DNA from: Rhexocercosporidium sp. MPI-PUGE-AT-0058
Lineage: Eukaryota > Ascomycota > Leotiomycetes > Helotiales
Reading direction: 5' to 3'
Length of the DNA stretch: 64,000 nt
Assembly (NCBI GenBank): GCA_020746875.1
Contig: JAGTJL010000021.1
Coordinates: 620,001 to 684,000 of the forward strand
The notes under the pieces are model-generated. The model saw only the letters and a program-made list of their open reading frames with translations, ran no database searches and was not told the DNA's origin. Within the stretch, counting starts at the first letter, position 1. Each line of letters begins with the position of its first letter. This document shows, piece after piece, positions 23,269 through 33,137 of the stretch. The position numbers and the translations under genes are program-made.

Positions 23269-24554
23269 ATGACCAGCCAGCGAATAATAGGGGTTATCGT
23301 CACGTCCGTGATTTGCCTCATCTGCATAGTTACAAGAACGGCGTACCGAGTTGTGTATCGATGTAAAATCCATGTTACATGTCATAGAAAATGGCATATT
23401 GATGATCTCTGGATGGGGTTCTCCTTCTTTCCTCTTGTGGGACGAGCTACTTGTGTTGCTTGGTCGGATGCCGCTTCTCGCAATGCAAGCACCTCGGAAT
23501 TATCCATGAAACTGCTGTTGCCGTCGAGGATATTCTATGCTCTTTTGTGAGTGGGTTTTCTCGAGTGATCAGACTTTGGCGCTGACTTTTCAGTTTGTGG
23601 TGCATGAAAATGTGTCTCTTGGAGTTATATCTCAGGATCTGCAGGAATTTGCCAGTGTATCGACGAGTGGGACTTTGGATTCGCGCCAGTCTTTACATCA
23701 CTTTTGTGGTGATCGTGGTAGTTACTCTTCTAGAATGCCAGCCTATCAAACTGTAAGTTGGTCTTGAACTCAGAAGGTTTCGGGCACGTGCTGACTTTCC
23801 AACAGGATGTGGAACAACGATCCAGCAGGAGGTATTTTAATTATTTTGAAGAAGAGCGGAATTGAACTAACACCATCATTCAGCGCAATGCCGCAGCGCG
23901 AGATTAAACCTTGTTACTATGGGCGTTGCGAATATCATTACAGACATTGCTCTCATCGTCTTCCCGATATCTTTTCTCAGACAAGCCGGCCTTGACTTTT
24001 CACGGTATGAGCCTTATGCCCGCTTTCTCGAATTCTTTGGCTAAGTGTATCCCTCTAGATTCCTGCGCTTAGGCATTTTATTTGCTCTTGGTTCTTTGAT
24101 TATCATTACCACCCTTGTCCGGCTGCCTCTGATTCTTCGGGATGATGCTCAAGCCATCCGTTCGATGTGGGCCAGCATCGAGATAGCATGTGCAAGTTTC
24201 GTGGCCAACGCACCATTTTTCCAAGCTGTCATCATCGACCTGCAACTTGGTGGTGCGCACAACAAATCCATCGCTGAACGACGACAATCACAATTGGCCA
24301 ACACCAGCGGCAGGAGGAACTCAAATTCAAGCAGGGTAAATAGTGACCGAAGAATTAGTCTTTGGCACATCGAAGAACGAATGGACAGCCAATCTTCGAC
24401 TCGAGATGAGTTTGGAAGGCTTGGGACTGCGGGGAGTGGAGAGGACTTTGTCACGGTGCCGCATGGGTATTTTGAGTACCAAGAACGCCCTGCTGAAGAG
24501 ATTGAAATCGCTTCGCCGTTTACGGTGTCGGATACCAAAAAGCCAAACTCGTAG
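23269..24554 (+). CDS. Rhodopsin-domain (PTH11-like) seven-helix membrane protein
   Basis: Five exons: 23269-23546, 23594-23752, 23806-23831, 23884-24004 and 24059-24554, giving 359 aa with all phases matching. Conserved features of the fungal rhodopsin-domain family are visible in order. They are HIDDLWMGFSF after the first helix, IFYALLWCMKMCLLELYLRI, a helix ending TLLECQPIKLMW (the typical ECxP motif), and NLVTMGVANIITDIALIVFP. Two further helices follow (LRLGILFALGSLIIITTLVRL and the segment around ASIEIACASFVANAP). The cytoplasmic tail is Ser/Arg-rich with an EED/PAEE acidic end. Related proteins act as surface or GPCR-like sensors in plant-associated fungi. No CFEM domain is present. 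The ligand is unknown. Confidence 0.85.
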
Positions 24555-25798
24555 AGCCTGGCTTTTAATAACAACAAAAAGCCAAAAAAAAAAAAAAAAA
24601 AAAACCTTTGATACCCTGTCTTGAGTTCTTGCTCTTTCTCTTTTGAAAAAAAAACAGAGGTGATATCTGAGCACAGTATCATTTGGGATAACAACAGAGC
24701 GCTACTGAGCTTCGAGGCTGACATGCTGGGCAACAGTCTGGTCTCTCCGAAATATCCCGAAATCATCTTCACAAGCAACTCTTATCTGATATTTGGCTTC
24801 TTCTAAAAATTCTGTCACTGCAGCTATATGTTTACCTCCTGCCTTCCAGAGCTATCCTATGGACCAGCATAAGTAATATGTTCCAGATTGTCGTGACTTT
24901 CAGAGATGAAAAAATGTGACAAACTTGTCCCGCATTCTCGTATTACGCCTGTTTATACTGATCTTCTATAAGAAATCTCCTATATGTAATGGTAATTGTA
25001 GCGATAAGCTTGGTTGCCTTGCGGTTTTTCAAGATGCTGAAGACAAGATGCTTTCGGTTTTGTGGAAACGCGGGGTGATCCCTCGAGGGCAAGTGCGGGG
25101 ACTGCGGGGAGAAGTCCGACCATGACTTTTCTCGCCTTACAGTACTTGGCTCTAATAGCGGTGATGTGAATCATTCATATCGTTTTATTAGACCATCATC
25201 ATACAAGAATCTAGGCAATATTAGCACCGCGACTGATCCAGCCTGTCTTGTGATCATCCCAACTCAAAAGGCAATTGCAGCCGGCTCGTCTTTGAAATTG
25301 CCTCTTGAGCTGATATTGTCGAATGTTCTGTCTAACGGTCGAAAGAAGAGGGGGGGGAACTGTCTATAAAGAAGTACTCAAGAACAAGTTATTGCTTTAC
25401 CTTAGCTTGTCAACTTCGGAACCAGGCTCACGATGCCGCTTTTCTGCCAATGTGATCTGGGGTTTCTTTCTTTTTAGCGAACTTGCAAGAAACTATGTTT
25501 TCATGTTGAGTATCCAACCGATGAGGTGTAGCTAAGTAGTTGAAGATATTGTTCTGTTCGCACACGGGGCGGTATTGACTTGTTCACATTTAAATTGTAC
25601 TTACAATAGGGTGGTTGGGGGGGAACCGGGGCTAGTGAGAGCCTCTGGCTGTTTTTGAAGAGTGGGGGCTGCACCTACTTTATTATCTGCAGGATTTTCG
25701 ACTGCCGGGGTTTTTCTTAACCCTTTATTATATTTAAATAAGAGTAATTTATCATCAATCACAGGAAATTTAAACTGAGAAAAATTTCCAAATATATA
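24555..25798. other. Intergenic region with long poly(A) run
   Basis: A run of 21 A lies at 24584-24604, just after the stop of the rhodopsin-like gene, with shorter A runs near 24647. This could be a slippage-prone tract in the 3' UTR or a retroposition scar. The remainder up to the tRNA is AT-rich with no supportable gene. Confidence 0.45.
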
Positions 25799-25895
25799 GC
25801 GTTTGTGGTTTAGTGGTAAAATCCATCGTTGCCATTGAGCATTAACTTGTTCAATCAGAATCGATGGGCCCCGGGTTCGATTCCCGGCGAACGCA
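25799..25895 (+). tRNA. tRNA-Gly (anticodon GCC) with a 26-nt intron
   Basis: The acceptor stem GCGTTTG pairs with CGAACGC (one G-U), and the discriminator base is A at 25895. The D arm is GGTTTAGTGGTAAAATCC. The anticodon stem CATCG (25824-25828) pairs with CGATG (25862-25866). The loop TTGCCA contains anticodon GCC at 25831-25833. An intron at the canonical site, one base 3' of the anticodon, covers 25835-25860. The T arm CCGGG-TTCGATT-CCCGG is perfect. Internal A and B box promoter sequences are intact. The mature tRNA would be 71 nt before CCA addition. Confidence 0.95.
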
Positions 25896-25902
25896 CAATT
25901 TC

Positions 25903-25911
25903 TTTTTTTTT
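25903..25911 (+). terminator. RNA polymerase III terminator
   Basis: A run of nine T begins 8 bases after the tRNA-Gly gene, the normal pol III stop signal; a second T run follows at 25913-25918. Confidence 0.85.
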
Positions 25912-26517
25912 CTTTTTTATCTTTGAAAAGATGACCTCTTCTGTTGTTGTACTTTCCGAGGGCTTTTGGCATTTTTGTGTAGTGTCTTTCTGTGTAAGCG
26001 AGCGATAACGGAGGGTTTCCACAGAGTTGTCAATCCGGAAGCGAGAATGCCCCTGACTCGCTTGCTTTATTGTTCTCGGTGGATGTTAGTTCCTCAGCAC
26101 GAGGGCAAGGATAAGTAATGTTACTCCAAACTTAGAAAGAGGAAGGTTATTTCATAGGAGTACAAAACGGGCTGTCTTGTTAATGCTAGGAATAAAAAAA
26201 ATGTCCTCAAGAAGACTACAAAGTGCCAGAAATATTATTTGTTAGCGAGGCGTGTAACTTTGATATTAGAGACCAGGAGAAGTAGGGTATGCTGAGATGT
26301 GAGGACATTGATGTTTAATAAGTTTCCAGTTTGTATACTTGACAATATATGCGACTTCTAAATTCATGAACATTTATTTTGCATTGGTCTGGGGAAGATG
26401 GAGTCCGGCGGAGCTTCAAAGGTCTGGACTTGGACTTCTCTACGACGTGGTTGGCGTTGGACTCACGTACACCTTTAATAGCTTGCCAAAGTACGGACAC
26501 TGAAGTAGGAGGTAAAC

Positions 26518-26705
26518 AGCAGAGCCGGGCGTTGATCTCAGCCAAGCCTGCGGGGAAAGGATGGTACAACATGTTGGGTGACAGCGATACGCCAACATAC
26601 TTCCTCAAGTGCTGCGTTATAGGTGGGACAGAGACTTAAATGATACCGGGCTGTAGCAGAGTCGGGCATCTTGTTCAGCCAATTCTGCAGGAGAAACTTG
26701 TATTC
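26518..26705. repeat. Two diverged copies of a ~45-bp repeat
   Basis: The segments beginning AGCAGAGCCGGGCG (26518) and AGCAGAGTCGGGCA (26655) align over about 45 bases, including TCAGCCAA and CTGCRGG. Most differences are C/T or G/A transitions. On the minus strand both copies read as similar peptides (PAGLAEINARLCC and PAELAEQDARLCY). This suggests an old tandem duplication inside a former coding sequence. Confidence 0.35.
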
Positions 26706-28543
26706 GACTTGCACAACATGTCGCCACCTCGCGATTCGCTGAGATGCGTCCGCAAGCTTCGAGTGAGTGAAGCACGAGCTCAGCTGTGCGAACTTCTAGA
26801 GAGTGAGAGATGAGAAGCCCGCTGCTTAAAAGGCCTTGCTTTCCCCCGAAGGTTGCTCTCGACTTAGCCATTCAGGCTTCAGAGACAGTATTTTTAGCCC
26901 CAAGAATCCTCTGGTTCTGTTCAATTTCTGGTAGTAACTTTCAAGATCACCGAAATATTCGTTGGATAAAAGTAAGTTTTTTAACTTAAACTGGGTTTGT
27001 TTAGGTTTTGTATCATAGTTCACGGCTGACTTCTACCTTCACCAGGCAATCGGATCCCTCGTCAACAGCCCAGAAGAAACGAGCACAGCCTCGGGGAAAT
27101 TACGCACGTGTTGACAATAATGACCAGCAAGATGCCCACGACAGGGCATTTCGAAGACATTGTGCTGAAAATGGATGCTTCTCTGGATCAACCCGTCAAC
27201 ACATGTTGAAGAAATAGTACCTTGTCTGCGGCTTGGATGGATACAAGGGTAAAGGAATTGGGTTCGAAACAGATGCTGGTGCCCGCTGCCATTGGAACAA
27301 CGAACATCGGTATGTCTTACACTCTTGTTGGGGCTGCAATCGAATTTTGCAGTTAACTCTCGCACCTCCCAGGCGAGATATTGTGTCTAGGATTGCGATG
27401 TGTTCAAAACATATCCGGTGCTAAAATTGTTCAGTGGTACCCAGAAGCCGATTGACTTCGATATGGATGGGAACGAGTTGGCTGAAGATAGTAGTGGTGA
27501 GGGTGGTTATTACAGCGAGCCCGCCACCGGGTTCCACTCCAACTCAGATTAGACATAGGGTCCTTAGCATAAAGCATGGAGAAACCAGGACCGAGATGCT
27601 TAAAAAATCTTGGTTTAGATTCAGCAGAGAATGAAGTCATCCAGATGTATTCTTTACAAATTCTAAGGGCACCCATTTTAGCACTTCGGAAGTGACTTAG
27701 ATATTCTGCTCGCCTACATAGCTGTCTCAGCCCCACTTATCAAAGTCAATAATGAGTGGCTTTCCACAAACCGGGTAGCCCATATGAAGTCACCACCGCT
27801 TTTGACAGGTTAATCTCATGCCCAGTCTTATGAACCCTCAAGTCTGAAATTGTACAAGAGTGTGAACTAAAACTGGCCTCCTTTTTCGCTCCCCCAAACT
27901 TCGTTGCTTGATTGTGATGAGATCCTGCGGAACTTGTTTGCTTATTGCCGTCATGCTGGGTTCGCTAAACTTAGATCGTTTGTGCAAGGAATCAAAAAAT
28001 GACCTACGAAAGATATTTCCCATAAGCCCAAGCAAAGAAGCAAGCTCTTCACAGTTCATTCAGTATTAGGCTAGTCCTACTCAGACACGACTTTCAACGA
28101 GACTTGGACTTGACTGGACTAGGTCTGAGTTTGATCTCTTTGACTCGGCTTGATTAAAGTTTACTTGAATTATGACCTGGACATATTTATTCATTGCCGA
28201 GTCATTGAAAAAGACAAACTCAAACTCGATGCGATTCAGCTATCGAGGCCACAAGTTCAATAATGATTTAGACTTACCTAACCCCGCTTGCTACCGCAGA
28301 ATCTTCCCTGTCCGGAACTTATCTCACACCAAACTTTATTACTATGCTTTCAACTGATAGAAATTTTAATGTATTAATTTTCGAAGCAGCAGGTGGTGGT
28401 GGCTCTGTCTTATGCCAACATATTTTCTGATTCTTCGGCCACCCAGAAGGTTATATACTAATTCACGGTGTTACCTTGAGGTGGTGTTGATAGTGCGAAT
28501 CTGTAAGCCTCCATTTCTCAAACCATTGGGATCTAATGCTGGC

Positions 28544-29539
28544 CTATAAACTTGTCAAGAACTCCCCCACCACCCTCATATACTCTTCCTTCTTTTCAAC
28601 ATGCGGACAATGAGTCGTCCCCTCAAGAGTAACCAACCTGACATCCTTAACCTCATCTAAGAACGGCTTGACCGCATCTCCAGCCGCGAACTCATCAATG
28701 CCGTTGATCACCAAAGTCGGCACAGCGATATCCTTCGCCCTCCCTACCATACTCCACCTTTTGCAGAAGCCAGTACAATCAAATGGGTTACCATCTTTGT
28801 CATCGCCCCTACCTCGGCTAGTATCTACAACACGCTTTTCAGGGGGAAAAAGCGGAACTTACATAGCAGTGGCAACAGTAGTGTCTTCTCCATACAAGCG
28901 TCCACTCTCTTTCATATCGTCCGGCAAAGGAACGACTGTACAGATATATCTGACATTGAACTCGTTCATCACCGCACCTACTTCCTTCGATCGCCAGTCC
29001 CCCGTTCTATCAGCGTGATCCAGTACATCTTGCATTTCTTGAGGAAGCTTCTTCCTACACTTCATACGATTCTCGATCGAAAGCGCTTTACTAGCCGCCG
29101 AATTCGAGAGGACTAATCTCCTCAGTCCAGCAGGCTTGGTAGCCGCGAATGCTGAGCCTAACATCCCACCCCACGAAGAGCCAAGGATGTCGTATTTCTT
29201 CTCGATACCGAGATGACAGAGCAGTTGGCGCAGCTGCTCGAAGAAGATCTCCTCGTCCCATAATTCGGGCGTGGATGCTGTTTCTGGGAGGCGGGTAGAT
29301 CGGCCGGACCCGATTTGGTCGTAGAAGATCACGGGGATGGATTTAGTGTGGGTGAGGATGGATATGTTGAGAAGGTAGTTGTGGGGGTAGCCTGGGCCGC
29401 CGTGGAGCACGACGAGAGGTGTGATGAGTGATTTGAGGTCGCCGAATATGCGGTAGTATGTTTGAAGGGGTTTGTCAACTGCGGGGTAGACGAATGGAGC
29501 GAGGCCGTCGTAGGAGCCGTCAAGGGATGTTGCTGCCAT
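28544..29539 (-). CDS. Proline iminopeptidase-like alpha/beta hydrolase
   Basis: Two exons on the minus strand: 28863-29539 and 28544-28808 (intron 28809-28862, 54 nt), giving about 313 aa. An alternative acceptor at 28818 would add three residues in the same phase. The fold markers are clear: oxyanion-hole HGGPG near 46-50, nucleophile elbow GSSWGG (Ser near 120), acidic residue in VINGIDEF, and catalytic His in TTHCPH near the C-terminus. This is the S33 proline iminopeptidase group. In fungi it includes peptidases and promiscuous amidases or lactonases, so the substrate is not fixed. There is no signal peptide and it is likely cytosolic. The gene is flanked by gene-poor DNA on its 3' side. 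Confidence 0.85.
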
Positions 29540-30441
29540 GGTGGATTAATGTGATGGGTAATGTAATTGTGCTCAAAGGGGCGAGTATGAATTTATAGGG
29601 GTTGATATGGAATTGGCAGCGATGTGCTGTGGTGTGGTATATGGTTTCAGGACTTGCGCCGTGCTATGATTGATACAAGTAAGGTCCCCCACTCTCTATT
29701 CCCTGCCAGGCCTGAAATAGTGCTTACAGAATTTATGACTCTTCTACGGTTGTCTGAGGTGATTTGGCGGAGCTTATCCGCCTTGGGTATCGTCGTGGGT
29801 GAGCACGATGACTAGAAAGAAAGATCAGCATCATTGACCTTCCTGACAGAGTAATTTATGCCTGTGCTTTTTGCTGCAGGGTCGGGTCTCCCACGCCCTT
29901 CAATGTGGGGGCTTCTAGATGATGCAAAGAACCTTTTGGAGAAATGAGAGGCGTAATCTTTCCTTGTGAGGAAATTAGGTCGCCAAGATCTTCTCGCCTG
30001 CCCGTTTCCAACGTTGTTTACAAAATATCGAAAAGGGATGGAAGCGAGGAAAGGAAGAGGGTGGCTAGGGGGGTGCGATTGGGAAAGGCTGGCTGAGGCA
30101 CGTGCGGAACACCAAAATCAGCTTGCGCAATACACTACTCCTCAACGAAAGAATAATCAAATTCATTAAACTCGTCACAGTTTCTTTAGAAATAGTAGAC
30201 CTACATTTATACCACAAAATATTATAGTGTTGTCATTGTAGTTGTAGTTATTATCACGTATTTGTTGCAGAATAGCTCTTCGCCAATATCGGCCACTTCC
30301 AACCGCACCCCTTAAGGTGGATAATTAAGGTTATCTGCTAGCTCCGCGCTAAACTTGGTCCGAATGGAACCCACCCTCCATGACGTCGGCTGAGCTGAGC
30401 TCCAGACCTTGCAAGTCAGCAACAACCCGGACCTCAGAGTT
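29540..30441. other. Divergent intergenic region
   Basis: About 0.9 kb lies between the minus-strand hydrolase and the plus-strand 5-phosphatase and must contain both promoters. No ORF stands out. Confidence 0.45.
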
Positions 30442-30468
30442 ATGAACAACAGCCACGACATAATTTGA
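30442..30468 (+). promoter_or_regulatory. Candidate 8-codon upstream ORF
   Basis: An ATG at 30442 opens an 8-codon frame (MNNSHDII) that stops with TGA at 30466-30468, leaving only two bases before the main ATG at 30471. If the transcript starts upstream of 30442, this frame could limit or tune initiation of the phosphatase. Confidence 0.4.
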
Positions 30469-30470
30469 AC

Positions 30471-31814
30471 ATGGCGACAAACATCACAACGGCCGCCATC
30501 AGCCTATACATCTTAACATTCAACTGTGGCAAAGCGCTCATCGATGTTGACGCCGTAGCATCCCAGCTCTTCTCTGGGCTCAGCACACCTAAGCTGCCCG
30601 ATCTTCTCGTCCTCTCCCTCCAAGAAATCGCACCTATACCACAATGCTTGATCGGCGGATCCTTTCTCGTCCCATACTTCAGCCGATTTCATGAAGCAGT
30701 AGAGAAGGCGTCGCGCAAGGCAGCTGGCACTCCTGGTGGTGACGATGGGTTGATCTACCACCCGGTGTCAGCAAGAAATCTAGGTATGACGGGCATAATG
30801 GTGTTTGCGAAGGACCCTTCAGCTGTATCGGATGTTGAGACTGGCGGAGTGGGAGTTGGTCTGGCGGAGATGGGAAATAAAGGCGCGATTGGAGTACGGT
30901 TCACATACCACGACAATGGCACATCGACAGAATTGGCATTTGTCGCCGCACATCTTGCACCGATGGAATGGGACCTCGAAGGTCGAAATGAGGATTGGAA
31001 GAATATTGTGCGTGGGCTAGTCTTCTCCTCGAAATCTGCGGAGCGCAAGAATATCGAAACTTCTACATCTGCTGAGGAGAGACCGCTTCTCTCGATATCA
31101 CCACGAGACGCATCGATATTCAAGCCGACGTCCCATCTATTCTTTGCTGGAGATCTGAATTACAGGACTTCCATCATGGCGCCATCACCAACAGATCACA
31201 AAGACTCGTTCCCTCAACCTCATCACGACAAATCATCACCACAGCATTTCTCCAAATTGTTCGAGAATGATCAGCTTAATCAGGAGCGTCTGGCAGGTCG
31301 AACTTGCCACGGCTTGGTTGAAGCTCCAGTCACATTCCCACCGACTTATAAATACGACTCCAAGGAACCATACCTCACCCCAGACGAAGATCTCTCGAAG
31401 TGGCATTGGGCTAAGCACCGCTGGCCAAGTTGGTGTGACCGCATTCTGTACCTGGACATTCCATCCTGGGTCAAGCGAGCTCATCCCGAAGCACAGATCG
31501 TCACACACAAGTACTCAGCCCTTCCTCTATGGCCTACGTCCGACCATCGCGCTGTAGCACTCGACCTCTCCATCCCACTCTTTCCAATCCCCCCACCGAA
31601 AGAGGACGAGGAAGGAGAAGATCCGAGAATTCATCCACCATTCGAGGTAAATATCGACTGGAAGACGAAGCGAGAAAGAGCGAGAGTCCTCGAGTTGGTT
31701 GCTGGGTTTGCGATGTACTTCACGACGACGGTCGAGGGAGGTGGAGTTTCAGTGGCGATGGTTCTTGGCGCTGTTGGAGCGTTCTTTGCTATTAGGGCTA
31801 TGCTGGAGATGTGA
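30471..31814 (+). CDS. Inositol polyphosphate 5-phosphatase, probably tail-anchored
   Basis: Single exon, 447 aa, starting in a good context (gaacATGG). The catalytic domain fills residues about 10-370, with the family signatures in order: LTFNCG, SLQEI (metal-binding Glu), NKGAIGVRF, LAFVAAHLAP, FAGDLNYR, PSWCDRIL and TSDHRAV. All catalytic residues expected of the DNase I-like 5-phosphatase fold are present. Family members remove the 5-phosphate from PI(4,5)P2 and related lipids or soluble inositol phosphates. The last about 40 residues contain a hydrophobic segment (VAMVLGAVGAFFAIRAML), suggesting insertion in a membrane by the C-terminus. There is no Sac1 domain, so it is not a synaptojanin; it is shorter than yeast Inp51-53 and compact like animal INPP5 types. 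Confidence 0.9.
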   Translation: MATNITTAAISLYILTFNCGKALIDVDAVASQLFSGLSTPKLPDLLVLSLQEIAPIPQCLIGGSFLVPYFSRFHEAVEKASRKAAGTPGGDDGLIYHPVSARNLGMTGIMVFAKDPSAVSDVETGGVGVGLAEMGNKGAIGVRFTYHDNGTSTELAFVAAHLAPMEWDLEGRNEDWKNIVRGLVFSSKSAERKNIETSTSAEERPLLSISPRDASIFKPTSHLFFAGDLNYRTSIMAPSPTDHKDSFPQPHHDKSSPQHFSKLFENDQLNQERLAGRTCHGLVEAPVTFPPTYKYDSKEPYLTPDEDLSKWHWAKHRWPSWCDRILYLDIPSWVKRAHPEAQIVTHKYSALPLWPTSDHRAVALDLSIPLFPIPPPKEDEEGEDPRIHPPFEVNIDWKTKRERARVLELVAGFAMYFTTTVEGGGVSVAMVLGAVGAFFAIRAMLEM

Positions 31815-33137
31815 CATTGAACTTTGTCTTTGGTTACGACCAACGGATATGATTATACCACAATTTTTGGCTGCTTTCACATGCTCTGTTGTGCCCTCGG
31901 TTAGGAATAGGGGCAGTGAGAACCTCGCCTCGGTGGGACGTGTTCGGGCAGGTATTTGCTGACTCGTGAGAATAAACAATACCGGATGAGAGTCGAAGGC
32001 GGAATTTTCTTTAAGTGCTGTTTCCATGATTCCCATCTCGGTTATCTCTCGCTCTCTCGCGAGTCAGGACCGGAGAGTTTTTGCACTTTGTGGATGAGGT
32101 CGATCATATCGCGACCGAGCAGTACCCTTAAATTTTCATGTCAATTTCCATGTTCAAGTTCGGTATTTCAACTCCAGTAGATCAACATAAGCGAATTCGT
32201 ATAGGCAATAGAGTAAGTATGTTTTCAACTTTCTGTCGTGCCGACTTATCCATATCCCGACATACTACAGTGGCAAGGAAGCTCGGAGTGCCCTGAACTA
32301 ACAGCTTACCTACTGCATGGCAAACAAGCATCAAGCATCGAGTCCGGCTGACTGAGCGGGCCGCCACATCGGATGAGAAGGCTTCTTCAATGTTCTAAAC
32401 TTGCACGACTCTAGATAGATAAATACTGAGATGCAAACCCAACATACTGGTCCAGTGGTGAAGGAGCTCACGGGTAAATACGGAGAAAACGGGCCTCGAG
32501 CTGTTTCAAAGACCAATTCAGCCAAGGACACCGAAACATACGCCGGAAAGAAGAAATACTTCCTTGGCCAAATCCTTCTTCGAAGACATCAAGTCGCCAG
32601 TTGGTTAAACAATATCCTTGTCAATCCTAACCCAATTATCTTCTTCTTATCTCGAGTGGCTTTCGACTGGCCCAAGATACGTCATTTAAGCCGAGCACCA
32701 AGGCTAGATCATTACCCCACCAAACCGACAACCCGTGGACCACGTACAGGAGGAGCTTTCCCTCCACCTCCTCCCCTCACTCACTCATTCTTCTCTTCTT
32801 CATTGATCTCATACATACTCTGCAACACTCAGTTCCTCTACCTCTCGAGTGCGGCCGTCGCCCCAATTGACTTTCTATATATATACCCTTGGTCTACCCA
32901 GTACTTTCATCGCATCAACGACCTGCTCTGTGCTTCTCTTGACCGTCTCATCTCGTCCCTCTGTCGCACCAATGCATCCAGCGCCAATCTGAACCATCTG
33001 AACAGCACGTCCTCCCTCACGAAATCCGCCCCACCTTTCCTCTCTACGGCCAGCTGGTCGAGACGATCAAAATTCAGCCCAACTCCCCTCCCAACCTATC
33101 CTCCACTTCGAGCTCTCGTCGAGCAGCCTCCGTCGCA
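31815..33137. other. Intergenic region and long kinase leader
   Basis: The first part is the 3' flank of the phosphatase gene. From about 32750 onward the DNA is rich in CT and CCTC tracts typical of a fungal 5' leader. An ATG at 32971 opens a six-codon upstream frame (MHPAPI). The kinase frame itself is open from a TGA near 32938-32940 to the annotated ATG without any in-frame ATG. Confidence 0.45.

Larger units (their letters stand above)
25896..28543. other. Gene-poor region with coding-like debris and a diverged repeat
   Basis: No intact gene can be supported. Two diverged copies of a short repeat start at 26518 and 26655. From about 27050 to 27560 short frames shift between reading frames, for example HFEDIVLKMDASLDQPVN, VPAAIGTTNIGMSYTLVGAAIEF and KIVQWYPEADRLRYGWE. 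These look like remains of a decayed gene whose family I cannot name. Around 28090-28160 the DNA is made of imperfect GACTTGGACT-like units. Confidence 0.4.

Noticed and set aside
27233..27290. A second tRNA suggested by GGGTTCGAAAC
   Set aside because: There is no matching acceptor or anticodon stem around it.
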